Below, piece by piece: positions 16,840 through 25,965 of a stretch of DNA of 43,862 nt. Within the stretch, counting starts at the first letter, position 1, and every line of letters starts with the position of its first letter. This DNA is from Candidatus Azophilus lithoversatilis (GTDB lineage Bacteria; Pseudomonadota; Gammaproteobacteria; Pseudomonadales; Azotimanducaceae). The notes under the pieces were generated by a model. It saw only the letters and a list, made by a program, of their open reading frames with translations. It searched no databases and was not told the DNA's origin. The stretch covers positions 11,423-55,284 of the forward strand of contig JAQAJJ010000010.1 in NCBI GenBank assembly GCA_028278675.1, read 5' to 3'. Made by a program: the position numbers and the translations under genes.

Positions 16840-18499
16840 AGCGCCGGAAGCGATCCGCACCCAACTGGTCTGGAACCGGCTGTTGGCCATCGTCGAGGAG
16901 CAGGCCCAAACCCTGATGCGCACTGCGTTCTCCACCGTAGTGCGGGAGGCCGGCGACTTGTCCGCCGGGGTGTTCAACACCGAAGGCGAGATGCTCGCCC
17001 AAGCGGTGACCGGAACACCCGGGCATGTCAACGCCATGGCCGCTTCGGTAGGCAAGTTCCTGAATCGCCATCCCCTAGCGACCTTGGGGCCTGGCGATGT
17101 GCTGCTGACCAACGACCCTTGGGACGGCACCGGCCACTTGAACGACTTCACAGTGGTGACGCCGATCTTTCACTGCGGCCGGCCCGTGGGGCTGTTCGCC
17201 AGCACCAGCCACATCGCCGATGTCGGTGGCCGAGGCTTTGGGCCGGACGCCTCACAGGTGTTTGAGGAGGGCCTGAACATCCCCATCGGCTTCCTCTTCC
17301 GGGCCGGGGAGCCGAACCAGACCCTGCTGTCGATCCTCGCCGCCAACGTCCGCGACCCGGTGGTGGCGCAGGGCGACCTCTATTCCCTGGCCGCCTGCAA
17401 CGATGCGGGTGGACGGGAATTGCTAAACACGCTCAACGACTTTGAACTCACCGATCTCGACCGTATCGGCCAGGCCATTCTCGAGACCTCCGAACGCGCC
17501 ATGCGCCGGGAAATCGCCGCCCTCCCCGACGGCCGCCACCACTACGAAATGCGGGTGGACGGCTACGATGCGCCAGTCGATTTACGGGCCACGCTGACCA
17601 TCGCCGGGGAGGCCATGCGCATCGACTTCGCGGGCACCTCCGGCCTGTCCCGGTTCGGCATCAACGTGCCCCTGCCCTACACCCAGGCCTACGCCTCCTT
17701 CGGCGCCCGCTGCATCGTCGGCAACGACATCCCCAACAACGCCGGCTCCCTCGGCTGCATCGCCGTGAGCGCTCCGCCGGGCTGCATCCTCAACGCCCTG
17801 CCGCCGGCGGCGGTCTCCGCCCGCCACGCCATCGGTCAAATGCTGCCCGACGTAGTGCTGGGCTGCCTGGAGCAGGCGCTGCCCGGCCAGACCCCGGCGG
17901 AGGGCGCCTCCTGCATCTGGAACCCGGTGTTCCTCGGCGCAGGCCTTGGTCTTGACGCGCAAGGGGACAACTCGGCCAGCGAGGACTTCGTCATCAACCC
18001 CATCTTCAATGGCGGCGCCGGCGCCCGCCCCGCCAAGGACGGCCTATCGACCACCGCCTTTCCAAGCGGTGTGCGCACTACCCCCACCGAAGTCAACGAG
18101 GCCACCTCGCCCTTGGTGATCTGGCGCAAGGAATACCGCCCCGGCTCCGGCGGCGCGGGCCAATTCCGCGGCGGCCACGGCCAGATCATCGAAATCGCCC
18201 ATCGCGAAGGCGCCCCCTTCCACATCTCCAAGATGTTCGACCGCATCCGCTTCCCGGCCCGGGGCCGAGCTGGCGGCGCACCGGGCCAGCCCGGACGAGT
18301 GTACTTGAAGGACGGCCCGGACCTGTCCGGCAAGGGCAAGGACTTGGTGCCCGCGGGGGCGGTCCTAGTGCTGGAAACGCCGGGTGGCGGTGGGATGGGG
18401 GATGCGGGCGAGCGGGATGCGGATGCCGTCCGGGCAGACATGCAAGCTGGGATTGCGGCGGAAGATTGCGTTACCAGTGCGCCCTCTGAGCAAGTCTGA
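16832..18499 (+). CDS. hyuB: hydantoinase/oxoprolinase family, subunit B
   Basis: The 555-aa protein matches the HyuB partner subunit: an N-terminal RTAFSTVVREAGDLSAGVF segment, then GDVLLTNDPWDGTGHLNDF and HIADVGGRGFG, which are hallmark motifs of the hydantoinase B/oxoprolinase domain, and the late GGAGQFRGGHGQ region. The length is typical. Its ATG lies 8 bases inside hyuA (ATGACTGA), consistent with stoichiometric translation of the two subunits of one complex. Together with HyuA it would hydrolyse a cyclic amide in the cytoplasm at the cost of ATP. Confidence 0.9.
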   Translation: MTEAPEAIRTQLVWNRLLAIVEEQAQTLMRTAFSTVVREAGDLSAGVFNTEGEMLAQAVTGTPGHVNAMAASVGKFLNRHPLATLGPGDVLLTNDPWDGTGHLNDFTVVTPIFHCGRPVGLFASTSHIADVGGRGFGPDASQVFEEGLNIPIGFLFRAGEPNQTLLSILAANVRDPVVAQGDLYSLAACNDAGGRELLNTLNDFELTDLDRIGQAILETSERAMRREIAALPDGRHHYEMRVDGYDAPVDLRATLTIAGEAMRIDFAGTSGLSRFGINVPLPYTQAYASFGARCIVGNDIPNNAGSLGCIAVSAPPGCILNALPPAAVSARHAIGQMLPDVVLGCLEQALPGQTPAEGASCIWNPVFLGAGLGLDAQGDNSASEDFVINPIFNGGAGARPAKDGLSTTAFPSGVRTTPTEVNEATSPLVIWRKEYRPGSGGAGQFRGGHGQIIEIAHREGAPFHISKMFDRIRFPARGRAGGAPGQPGRVYLKDGPDLSGKGKDLVPAGAVLVLETPGGGGMGDAGERDADAVRADMQAGIAAEDCVTSAPSEQV

Positions 18500-18641
18500 A
18501 ACAGGGGCCGCAGGTGGTCACGTGGCGGGGCGTCGAAACGGCGGTTTTAGTGCCCATGGCGGAGTGGCGTCGGCTACGGTCCGCTGCAATCCCGCGGTTT
18601 AAGGACTTGCTGTTGGCACCGGAAGCCCGGAGGGACGATCT

Positions 18642-18752
18642 CAAACCGCCGCGATGATCGCGGCTACGGCGAAGGTGGATACGCTGACCATTGAAACCAG
18701 GAACCTGAGCGATTTCAATATCTTGGGTGTTTCCGCCTTTGACCCTTTCACC
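18642..18752 (+). pseudogene. remnant of a PIN-domain (VapC-like) toxin
   Basis: In the 332-bp gap 18500-18831 one frame reads QTAAMIAATAKVDTLTIETR and on to NLSDFNILGVSAFDPF. This fits the C-terminal end of PIN-domain RNases, with the xxAAMIAATA helix, the TRNxxDF motif and the terminal DPF. About 90 upstream residues with the first catalytic aspartates are missing. A 33-codon ORF at 18556-18657 (LLLAPEARRDDLKPPR at its end) overlaps by ATGA and could be the tail of the matching antitoxin, but this is weak. The rest of the gap shows nothing recognisable. Confidence 0.5.
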
Positions 18753-18831
18753 CCCTCTCCAGAACGAGCGCACGAGGCAGTGGCCGTGCGCATTCGCTGC
18801 GCGGAGGGATCGATTGCGCCGCAGAGGGCCG

Positions 18832-19626
18832 CTACTGAATCTCGTGAAGCAATGGCGCGGGCAGCATGGACATGCCGCCGTCCACAACGAATTCCTGGGC
18901 CGTGATGAAAGCGGATTCGTCGGATGCCAGAAACACCACCACGTCGGCGATGTTGCTTGGAACGCCGAGCACTGGCGCCTCGGCGGGGTCCGGCACTTGG
19001 GCGTCCCCCGGCGCACCCAAACCCGCTGGCTCCGCTTGGCGGCCGAAATTCCGCACCATGGGCGTGTCGATGGTGCCCGGATGAATCGAGTTGCAGCGAA
19101 TCTTGTAGCCCGATTCCAAGCAATGGGCGGCTATTGACCGGGTAATGCCCTCCACCGCGCCCTTGGCCGCCGCGTAACCCACAATGCCGCTGTAGGCCAG
19201 CTTGGAGGCTACCGAAGCCATGTTGATGATCGAGCCGCCACCGCTCTCCGCCATCAGGGGAATGGCGGTCTTGCAGCCGAGGAAGGTGGCGTCCGCGCTC
19301 ACCGCGAGCTGCGCCCGGTAGTCCGCGTAGATCTGGCTCTCAACGGAGCCCGGCAGCACGATGCCGGCGTTGTTGACCAGCACATGCAGGGTGCCGAATT
19401 CCGCCTGGATTTCCGCAATGAGCCGCTGCCAGCCCGCTTCGTCAGTGACGTCCTGGCGCTTGAAAACACCGCCGATGTCCTCCGCCACCGCTTGGCCCGC
19501 GTTGTCGTCCACATCGGTCAGCACCACCTCCGCCCCTTCCGCGGCGAGCGCCCGCGCATCGGCTTCACCCAACCCCTTGGCACCCCCGGTGACCAGCGCG
19601 ACCTTGCCTGCAACACGTCCTCTCAT
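18832..19626 (-). CDS. short-chain dehydrogenase/reductase
   Basis: Classical SDR of 264 aa that would oxidise or reduce a hydroxyl/keto group with NAD(P)(H) in the cytoplasm. Visible motifs are TGGAKGLG (13-20) for the cofactor, NNAG (85-88), catalytic S138, Y151 and K155 in YAAAK, and the PGTIDTPM segment after the active site. An Asp at the end of the second strand (TDVD) suggests NAD rather than NADP. ATG 19626 has GGAGG at ideal spacing; a longer frame to 19719 has none. Hydroxysteroid-type SDRs share this pattern, but the substrate is unknown. No operon partner is adjacent. Confidence 0.9.
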   Translation of the reverse strand: MRGRVAGKVALVTGGAKGLGEADARALAAEGAEVVLTDVDDNAGQAVAEDIGGVFKRQDVTDEAGWQRLIAEIQAEFGTLHVLVNNAGIVLPGSVESQIYADYRAQLAVSADATFLGCKTAIPLMAESGGGSIINMASVASKLAYSGIVGYAAAKGAVEGITRSIAAHCLESGYKIRCNSIHPGTIDTPMVRNFGRQAEPAGLGAPGDAQVPDPAEAPVLGVPSNIADVVVFLASDESAFITAQEFVVDGGMSMLPAPLLHEIQ

Positions 19627-19731
19627 GGACACAACCTCCAAAATTCGGTGTGAGCGGCCATCTTGCCAAAGTCGGCGGGACATGGGCACCCCAACGTTAT
19701 AGGACTGGAAGATTCCCAAATTGGGACACTG

Positions 19732-20106
19732 TCAATTCGCAATGGAAACAGCCCGTCGTTCGCCCTCAAATGCACAAAGCGCCATCGGCTCAAGGGTGGC
19801 ATTTGACGCCGACCCTAGTGTCTCGTCAAGCGTCATACGTCGCAGCAGGGCGATGACGACGCTGGCCAAGGCGGCGCTGATGATGCCGAGCAGCCAACGC
19901 TGCATTGAAGCCTCCCGATTGGCGATCAAGGCACTTGACGCGGAAGTGGAAGTGGCAATCTCCCTACGCAAAACCGCGATGTCCTCGCGAGTGGCGACGA
20001 AGTCCATCTTGGCTTCAAGCGCGGCGAGACGTTCGCCAAAACCGCTGCCAGCGGAACCAGGTTCCGACCGGTGATTGGGAACCGCTTTGGCGTCTTCACT
20101 GCTCAC
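19732..20106 (-). CDS. small coiled-coil protein with one membrane helix
   Basis: The GTG at 20106 is chosen because GGGAGG lies five bases upstream; the frame is open to 20199 but without such a site. The 124-aa product has a polar N-terminus, a predicted coiled coil (FGERLAALEAKMDFVATRED and the following IAVLRREIAT, about residues 22-51), and a transmembrane helix (WLLGIISAALASVVIALL, about 69-86). The layout is like small phage- or plasmid-type coiled-coil membrane proteins, with no function known to me. The C-terminal tail after the helix is low-confidence. Confidence 0.55.
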   Translation of the reverse strand: MSSEDAKAVPNHRSEPGSAGSGFGERLAALEAKMDFVATREDIAVLRREIATSTSASSALIANREASMQRWLLGIISAALASVVIALLRRMTLDETLGSASNATLEPMALCAFEGERRAVSIAN

Positions 20107-20203
20107 CGATGCCTCCCAAGGGATTGAGTTTCCGTCATGGCAATGGCTGCGACCCGGGGACGCCATACAGCAAAGGCTGAAGAAATTGTCGCGAAACACC
20201 CCA

Positions 20204-20247
20204 CTAGCCCGACCTATTCACGAATGAACGCAGCGAGGTCGGGCTAG
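20204..20247 (-). terminator. 12-bp inverted repeat at the end of the aminotransferase gene
   Basis: CTAGCCCGACCT (20204-20215) pairs perfectly with AGGTCGGGCTAG (20236-20247) around a 20-base loop. The stop codon of the aminotransferase gene lies inside the right arm. Position suggests a transcription end for the minus-strand catabolic cluster, but the loop is long and no T-run follows. Confidence 0.4.
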
Positions 20248-21584
20248 GCGGTGTCGAACAAGCCCTCCGCCTGCACATCCGCCAGCGACTGCTGGAACAC
20301 CTCGATCAGCCGGTCGATCTCCGCTCCGCCGTGGGCGCTGGACAGGAAGGCCCGCTGGGTGCCGGGTACCAGCACACCGCGGTTCAGGGTGTGCAGGTAG
20401 AAGGCCTTTTCCGCGGCGCTGCCGATGGATTTCACGTCGCGCATCGAAGCGAGTGGCTCGCGCTGGAAGAACAGGTGGAACATGCTGCCCACATGCTTCA
20501 CCTGCGCGGGAATCTGGCGGGTCTCGGCGAAGGTGTTGACCGCCCCGGCAAGCCGGTCGCCCGCCGATTCCAATTCATCGTAAATCCGCGGATGGTCCTG
20601 CAGCCAGCCCACGGCCGCTGCGCCCGCCTCCATGGTCAAGGGATTGCCGGAGAAGGTGCCCCCGGAGAACACCCCCCGCTCCGCTGCCAAGCCCGTGAAG
20701 ACGTTCATCACGTCGGCCCGTCCGGCGATGGCGCCGACGGCCAAGCCGCCGCCGAGCAACTTGCCGTAGGTGGCCAGGTCGGGGGTGACGCCAAAGCGCT
20801 CCTGGGCGCCGCCGTAGGCGACGCGGAAGCCGGTGATGACCTCGTCGATGCACAGCAGCACACCGCATGAGCGGCAAACGTCCGCCAGTTCGCACAGGAA
20901 CCCGCCCACTTCCGGTTGGGGATTGGAGCTTTGCACGCCCTCAATCATCACCAAGGCCAGTTCATCGCGGTGCTTGCGCACGAGGTCAAAGGCGGCGCGG
21001 CGGCGATAGGGGAGCAGCAGGTTCAGCCCGTCCAGGGCCTTGGGAATGCCGTGGCCCATGGGCAGGTGGTTCGGCGCATCCACTGGGCTCGCCGGGTCGG
21101 TCACCCACATGCCGTAGTCGTGGGCGCCGTGGTAGCAGCCGTCGAACAGGGCGATGCGCTCCTTGCCGGAGAAGGCCCGTGCCGCCCGGATGGCGTACAT
21201 CGTGGCTTCGGTGCCGGTGTTGCAGAACACCACGCGCTGCGCGCAGGGGCTGGCTTCGTGGAGCAGTTCAGCCAGTTTCAGTTGGCTGGTGGTGTGGATG
21301 CCGAACATCCAGCCGAGTTCGGCCCGGTCCTTGATGGCCACCTCAATCGCCGGATGCCGGTGCCCGAGAAGATGCAATCCGAAGCCTACCGAGGTGTCGA
21401 TGTAGCGGTTGCCGTCCGCGTCGAAGACGTAGGCGCCCTCCCCCCGCTCAATGAAGATGGGATGCGGCATCTCCAGATTGGCGGCCAGTCCTGAGTTGAG
21501 GATCTCGGCCCGCTGTTCGGAGACGCGCTGGGAGGCGGGGGTTTTGGCTAGCAGCTCAGCCCGCGCTTCGGCTGCGGTGCGCAA
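20244..21584 (-). CDS. class III aminotransferase, glutamate-1-semialdehyde aminomutase-like
   Basis: PLP enzyme of 446 aa. It has the family landmarks: FGLHLLGHRHP near the N-terminus, FCNTGTEATMYAIRAAR for phosphate binding, LFDGCYHGAHDYG, the LCIDEVITGFR aspartate that binds the pyridine nitrogen, and K275 in TYGKLLGGG as the Schiff-base lysine. It is closer to the HemL type than to acetylornithine types, yet lies in a catabolic cluster, so a role in haem synthesis is doubtful. The upstream gene ends at 21595, so the start must be after it; TTG 21584, behind a GGGAAATAGGG purine tract, is the only sensible codon. Confidence 0.85.
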   Translation of the reverse strand: MRTAAEARAELLAKTPASQRVSEQRAEILNSGLAANLEMPHPIFIERGEGAYVFDADGNRYIDTSVGFGLHLLGHRHPAIEVAIKDRAELGWMFGIHTTSQLKLAELLHEASPCAQRVVFCNTGTEATMYAIRAARAFSGKERIALFDGCYHGAHDYGMWVTDPASPVDAPNHLPMGHGIPKALDGLNLLLPYRRRAAFDLVRKHRDELALVMIEGVQSSNPQPEVGGFLCELADVCRSCGVLLCIDEVITGFRVAYGGAQERFGVTPDLATYGKLLGGGLAVGAIAGRADVMNVFTGLAAERGVFSGGTFSGNPLTMEAGAAAVGWLQDHPRIYDELESAGDRLAGAVNTFAETRQIPAQVKHVGSMFHLFFQREPLASMRDVKSIGSAAEKAFYLHTLNRGVLVPGTQRAFLSSAHGGAEIDRLIEVFQQSLADVQAEGLFDTA

Positions 21585-21594
21585 CGACAGCGCC

Positions 21595-22563
21595 CTATTT
21601 CCCTGCCAATCGATCCACCACCGGCGCAAAGGCCTCCATGACGTCGGCGCCGATGGTGAAATAGGAGATGCCGAACCGCTCACGGCGCCGCTGGAGCTCA
21701 TCGCAGATGGCATCCACGCCGCCGAACAGGGCATGTGGATGGCGAGCCATCTCCTCCTCGGCCAAGCCGAACATCTGCGCGAACCCGGCCAACACCGGCG
21801 ACGGGTCGTCCATCACCATCGTGAAGTAGGCGCCGATCTCGATTTCAAGGGCATTGAAGCGGTCGCCCGCACCCTCCTTGACCCAACCGAGCTTGCGGCG
21901 GGTTTCATCCTCCGTGGAGGTCTGCACCCCGTCGGGGCCGATGACGCCCGCCCGGTTGTTGAAGTTGAGGCTGACGATGTCCGCCTCCCGGCCCGCCAGG
22001 CGCAGCACCCGGGGGCTGCCGCCACCGATCATGAGCGGCGGTTTGGAGACCGGCTTGGGCAGGCCATCGAAATCACGCCAGGCGAGCGTGCCGTTGGTGA
22101 CGTTGGCGTGGCCTTCGCCGCGAAACGCCTTGACGCCCTCGATGACATCCGCGAGCCGGTCGATGCGATCCTTGGGCGGGTCGAAGGTGAGGCCGACTGC
22201 CGCGTACTCCTCCCGCAGCCAGCCGGCGCCCAAGCCCAACTCCAGGCGACCCGAGGACAGCATGTCGATGGTCATGGCGGATTTCACCAGCACCACCGGG
22301 TTGTGGTAGTCGATGCAGAAAACCCGGCAGCCGATGTGGATGCGCTCGGTCACCGCCGCCGCGTAGGCCATCGCCGGAATGGCGGCCAGGTTCTGCACCG
22401 GGTGGTTGGTCTTCTCCAGCGCCGGCCCGGGGCCGAGCAGGTGGTCCGCCAAATGAAAGGCGGAGTAGCCCAAGCGCTCCGCGGTCTGCGCCTGCTTGGC
22501 CCAGTCGTCACCGGTCTCGGCGTTGAAGGACTGAACGCCGAAGCGGAACGGCTTAGCGGACAC
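21595..22563 (-). CDS. LLM-class (luciferase-like) oxidoreductase
   Basis: The 322-aa TIM-barrel protein matches the luciferase-like monooxygenase class that uses F420 or FMN. Indicators are FRFGVQSFNAETGDDW at the start, YSAFHLADHLLGPGP, the IDMLSSGRLELGLGAGW core motif, and PPLMIGGGSPRVLRLAGREADIV near the middle. GTG 22563 directly precedes the conserved strand. Whether the cofactor is F420 or FMN cannot be read safely from sequence. It sits 15 bp after the ThuA-like gene and 11 bp before the aminotransferase, so it is part of the minus-strand operon that starts with the Rieske oxygenase. Confidence 0.88.
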   Translation of the reverse strand: MSAKPFRFGVQSFNAETGDDWAKQAQTAERLGYSAFHLADHLLGPGPALEKTNHPVQNLAAIPAMAYAAAVTERIHIGCRVFCIDYHNPVVLVKSAMTIDMLSSGRLELGLGAGWLREEYAAVGLTFDPPKDRIDRLADVIEGVKAFRGEGHANVTNGTLAWRDFDGLPKPVSKPPLMIGGGSPRVLRLAGREADIVSLNFNNRAGVIGPDGVQTSTEDETRRKLGWVKEGAGDRFNALEIEIGAYFTMVMDDPSPVLAGFAQMFGLAEEEMARHPHALFGGVDAICDELQRRRERFGISYFTIGADVMEAFAPVVDRLAGK

Positions 22564-22578
22564 GGGCTGAACCCAAGC

Positions 22579-23334
22579 TCAAGCCGCCACCCGGTCGGCG
22601 CAGTAGCGGATGCCGCGGCGGAGCAGTTCGTAGTACTCCTCCCGCTGCCAACTGCCGCGCTCGATGTCCGGGTAGTAGTCCACCATGGGCTGCATGTCGT
22701 AGTGGCCCCGGCAGTGGCCGAGATTGAGGTAGAGCACCTCGCCCTCGCCCACCCGGTTGATGTAGTACACCGGACGCGGCTCATCGACCGGCCATTGATC
22801 GTGGACCCAGCCTTGGCATTCGCCGTGAAAACGGGTCTCCAGCAGCCGGTGCAGGTCGCCGTGGACCCGGCACAGATAGAGCTCATCGTCCGTTTCAAAC
22901 TCGCTGATGCCCTTGACCAACTCATGCTCCGGGTCGGAGAGGGTCACCTTGAACGGGTGGATGGGCGGATGGGCGAGGAACTGGGTGCCCAGGGTCTCCA
23001 TCAGCACCGGCGCCATCGCCGGGGCATCCACCCGGCCGTCCTCGAGGAACTTCAGGATCGAGTTGGTGCCGTGCAGCGCAAACCAGCGCTTGCCGGAGGC
23101 GATGTAGTCGCGCAGGGCGACCTGCTCATCCTCCTCCGGCACCAGGTCGCAGGTGTAGGTGATGAGGAAGTCCGAGGCCTGGATGCCGTCCACGTCATGG
23201 TAGTCCGGGGCCACGCGCACCCGCACCCGCTCATCCTCGGCCAGCAGCTTCAGCAGTTCGAGGCGGGCGTAGTCGATGTCGTGGTACTTGCCCGCCGCCA
23301 CCATGTACACATTGACGGTTCGGTGTTCAGCCAT
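22579..23334 (-). CDS. ThuA-like protein
   Basis: The 251-aa protein has the ThuA-type (trehalose utilisation) class I amidotransferase-like fold: VNVYMVAAGKYHDIDYARLE at the start, YHDVDGIQASDFLITYTCD, the GKRWFALHGTNSI segment in the place of the nucleophile elbow, HPPIHPFKVT, and the VYYINRVGEGEVLYLNLGH segment that is typical of this family. No classical Cys nucleophile is seen. In other bacteria ThuA domains are linked to sugar oxidation, but here neighbours suggest another substrate. ATG 23334 is followed at once by the first strand. Confidence 0.8.
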   Translation of the reverse strand: MAEHRTVNVYMVAAGKYHDIDYARLELLKLLAEDERVRVRVAPDYHDVDGIQASDFLITYTCDLVPEEDEQVALRDYIASGKRWFALHGTNSILKFLEDGRVDAPAMAPVLMETLGTQFLAHPPIHPFKVTLSDPEHELVKGISEFETDDELYLCRVHGDLHRLLETRFHGECQGWVHDQWPVDEPRPVYYINRVGEGEVLYLNLGHCRGHYDMQPMVDYYPDIERGSWQREEYYELLRRGIRYCADRVAA

Positions 23335-23349
23335 GGGAGCAACGCCTCG

Positions 23350-24108
23350 CTAGAACTGAATGCGCTTGGTGAAGCCGCCGTCAATCACGATGTTGGCGCC
23401 GTTCGTGTAGGCGCCCAGTGGGCTCGCCAGCAACACCGCCTGCGCCGCCACTTCCTCGGCCCGGCCCATGCGCCCGACCGGAATCTGGCTCACGGTGCCC
23501 TCATAGAACGGCGTCATGTGCTGCTTGATGTTGTCCCATGCGCCGCCCTCGATCATGATCGGGCCGGGGGAAATCGCATTGACGCGAATGCCCTTGGCCC
23601 CGGCTTCCTGAGCCAAGGCGCCCGAGTAGTTCAACAGCGCCGCCTTGATGGCGTTGTACGAGTGCGGGCCGATGAAGGCCTCAAGGGCGGCGGTCGTGGA
23701 AATGACCAGAACGCTGCCGTTGCCGGAGTTTTCCAAGTGCGGCATGGCCGCCTCCACCATGCGCACGGTGCCGAGCATGTCGTGCTCGAAATTCGAGCGC
23801 CAGTCGGCCTCCGTTCTGCCGTTGCCGCCGGATACGTTGGAGACGATGTTGTCGATGCCGCCGAGCGCCTCGGCGGAAGCCTCGACCCAAGCTTTCAGCG
23901 CATCGCCGTCGCCGACGTCCACCGCCTGGCCGAAGGCCGTCACGCCCTTGGCGGACAGCGCCTCGACCGCCTCATTCACCTGCTCCTCGTTGCGGGCGCA
24001 GATGGCCACGTTGCAGCCCTCGTCCGCGAGCGCATCGGCAATGGCCCGGCCGATGCCGCGGCTGCCGCCGGTGATTAGCGCCTTGTTGCCTTTCAGTTGC
24101 AAATCCAT
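23350..24108 (-). CDS. short-chain dehydrogenase/reductase
   Basis: SDR of 252 aa with TGGSRGIG at 13-20, catalytic S137, Y151 and K155 in SYNAIK, and the C-terminal GANIVIDGGFTKRIQF. The usual NNAG motif is NVSG here (91-94), seen in some SDR subgroups. An Arg after the second strand (ICARN) suggests NADP(H). The ATG at 24108 has AGGAGG at perfect distance. It is the third gene of the minus-strand cluster and may oxidise the diol or alcohol made by the Rieske oxygenase; that link is inferred from position. Confidence 0.9.
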   Translation of the reverse strand: MDLQLKGNKALITGGSRGIGRAIADALADEGCNVAICARNEEQVNEAVEALSAKGVTAFGQAVDVGDGDALKAWVEASAEALGGIDNIVSNVSGGNGRTEADWRSNFEHDMLGTVRMVEAAMPHLENSGNGSVLVISTTAALEAFIGPHSYNAIKAALLNYSGALAQEAGAKGIRVNAISPGPIMIEGGAWDNIKQHMTPFYEGTVSQIPVGRMGRAEEVAAQAVLLASPLGAYTNGANIVIDGGFTKRIQF

Positions 24109-24193
24109 GTGGTGTCCTCCTAAGTGGTTCGGATCAATGCGTTCGGGCTGTGAAATCTTGCTCCGGAATCCATGTGCCGCGCCGTGGGCGCTT

Positions 24194-24538
24194 TCAATTG
24201 AGCGGGCCGAAGCGGGGCTTTGGCCGCTCCCGCGCGCCACTGACATCCACATGCACCTTGCCCGCCTCAAGCAGGACCGGGAACGTGGTCACCGGCCGGG
24301 TGGCTGGCGGGCCGAGGCAGGCACCATTACGCACGTCGAAGAGGCCGCCATGCAGCGGGCAGCGCAGCCGGTGGCCGTGCAGGGTGCCGGCGTGCAGCGT
24401 CTGGCGGGCATGGCTGCATTCGTCCTGCAGGGCGTGGAACTGGCCCTCCACCTGGCAGACGAGCACCTTCACGCCATCCACCTCACAGGCGGCCATCTCT
24501 CCCTCGCCGACCGCGGCGATGCTGCAGACGGGCGTCAC
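24194..24538 (-). CDS. Rieske-type ferredoxin of a ring-hydroxylating oxygenase
   Basis: This small 114-aa protein is the electron-transfer ferredoxin for the oxygenase encoded just before it. The Rieske [2Fe-2S] ligands are C41, H43, C60 and H63 in the CxH...CxxH pattern (CSHARQ and CPLHGG). Length and fold order match BphF/NdoA-type ferredoxins. GTG 24538 gives the normal N-terminus; a GTG at 24568 would overlap the oxygenase stop. No reductase gene is seen in the window, so electrons must come from a reductase elsewhere. Confidence 0.88.
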   Translation of the reverse strand: MTPVCSIAAVGEGEMAACEVDGVKVLVCQVEGQFHALQDECSHARQTLHAGTLHGHRLRCPLHGGLFDVRNGACLGPPATRPVTTFPVLLEAGKVHVDVSGARERPKPRFGPLN

Positions 24539-24555
24539 TCCAGCGTCACTTGAGC

Positions 24556-25872
24556 CTACATCCACTTGATGGGCTGGCGCTGCAGGTAGTCGTCGAGGGT
24601 TTTGTGAAAATGGCGGATGCGCAGTTCCTGGCTGGAAATCCACAGCCCCCGGTAGCCCGCGGAATTCATGCCCGCCTGCACCATGGCCAAGTTGGAGGCG
24701 TCTTGGTCGAGCACTTCGCCGATGGACTGCTCGCCGTGCTTGAACTGCTCGTGCACGGGGCGCGGCGGCGGCTCCTGGCCCGCCGGAAACAGACTGTAGT
24801 TCTGCAGGTCATAGTACATCTTGTTGGGATCGGTTTCGTGCGGCCGCTGGCGGAAGATCATCACGCTGTTGCAGTGGATGTTCATGGTGATGTTGGGGAA
24901 GATCAGGTAGTGGTAGTCGTCCGAGAGCTGATCGTCGTTCAGATCGTCGAATTCGAAGCCCATGCCGCCAGCGATGTTGCGCCAGTTCTGCTGCACCGCC
25001 CGGCGCACGCCAAGGCCGTCGCCCTTGTAGCTGTCCGGGTCGAGCAGGTTCATGCGCATGAAGTCCTTGAGCTCCTCGGTGATGATGGTGCCGTCCTGGA
25101 TGTGGGTGCTGACGCAGCCGAACGGGATGAGGTAGCGGTTGTGCCGCTCGTAGCAGTCGATCTGCACATCGAGGTCCTCCAGCATCGTCGTAAGCTGGGG
25201 ATGGGTGCCGAAGACGTGGTAGGTCTCGTTGAAAGCGTCCACCGAAGTCTTCCAGTTGCAGTCCCACTCCACCGTCACGTCGTTAACGAGAGTCATGCGG
25301 TCGAAGTGATAGGGATCGAGATGCTGCGGGATCATGCCCAGGAAGTCGCGCAGGGGCTCGACCTTGGGGTTCATGCTGAACCACACCCAGCCACCCCAGC
25401 TATCGCAAGGAAGGCGAACGATGGAGAGTTTGTCGCAGGGCGCACCCTGGGGGAAGGTCTCAGCGTCCGGCACATGGTTGAGCTCGCCGCGCAGGTTGTA
25501 TTCCCACAGGTGGTAGGAGCAGCGGAAGGTTTCGGTGTTGCCGCCGGGACCGTAGGCGACTTTGTTGCCCCGGTGCGAGCAGACGTTGTAGAAAGCGTTG
25601 TACTGGTGGTTCTCGTCCTTGGTGATGACGATGTTCTCGTTGCCGATCTTGGTGGTGATGTAGTCCCCTGGATTGCGAAGATCGCCCTCCCAAGCGCCCA
25701 TCAGCCAGACCTTGGTCCACAGCCGTTCCCATTCGTGGCGCATGAACTCCGGCGAGGTGTAGCGCTCCTTCGGAATGAAGTCGTAACCGAGATCCGGGTC
25801 CGGCTCCTTCTGCGCCGGCGTCTTGGAGGTTTGCGGATCCGCGAAGCGCTCGATTCTCCGGTAAACGGTCAT
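24556..25872 (-). CDS. Rieske non-haem iron oxygenase, alpha subunit
   Basis: Catalytic subunit (438 aa) of a ring-hydroxylating or related Rieske oxygenase, which uses O2 and reduced ferredoxin to hydroxylate its substrate. The Rieske cluster ligands are C98, H100, C118 and H121 (NVCSHRGN and FRCSYHLW). The mononuclear iron site is seen in VDAFNETYHVFGTH, with D212 as the likely bridging residue and H219 and H224 as iron ligands. ATG 25872 follows a GGGGG tract. A small beta subunit gene is absent, so it is likely an alpha-only enzyme such as those acting on larger, aliphatic or steroid-like molecules; the substrate is unknown. Confidence 0.92.
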   Translation of the reverse strand: MTVYRRIERFADPQTSKTPAQKEPDPDLGYDFIPKERYTSPEFMRHEWERLWTKVWLMGAWEGDLRNPGDYITTKIGNENIVITKDENHQYNAFYNVCSHRGNKVAYGPGGNTETFRCSYHLWEYNLRGELNHVPDAETFPQGAPCDKLSIVRLPCDSWGGWVWFSMNPKVEPLRDFLGMIPQHLDPYHFDRMTLVNDVTVEWDCNWKTSVDAFNETYHVFGTHPQLTTMLEDLDVQIDCYERHNRYLIPFGCVSTHIQDGTIITEELKDFMRMNLLDPDSYKGDGLGVRRAVQQNWRNIAGGMGFEFDDLNDDQLSDDYHYLIFPNITMNIHCNSVMIFRQRPHETDPNKMYYDLQNYSLFPAGQEPPPRPVHEQFKHGEQSIGEVLDQDASNLAMVQAGMNSAGYRGLWISSQELRIRHFHKTLDDYLQRQPIKWM

Positions 25873-25965
25873 GCAATGGCCCCCAACCAAGTTCCAAATG
25901 TCCAGCTGGTGAGCATAGGAGGGCCAAGGGAGTCAGTCAACCTCGATGGGTCGGTGTTGATCGAC

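Noticed and set aside
19739-19756. Further copy of the 87-bp repeat
   Set aside because: Only about 16 of 18 bases match and similarity stops there; it may be chance.
21451-24078. Plus-strand open frame of 875 codons
   Set aside because: It is antisense to four well-supported genes and has no family features; it is a shadow caused by high GC.
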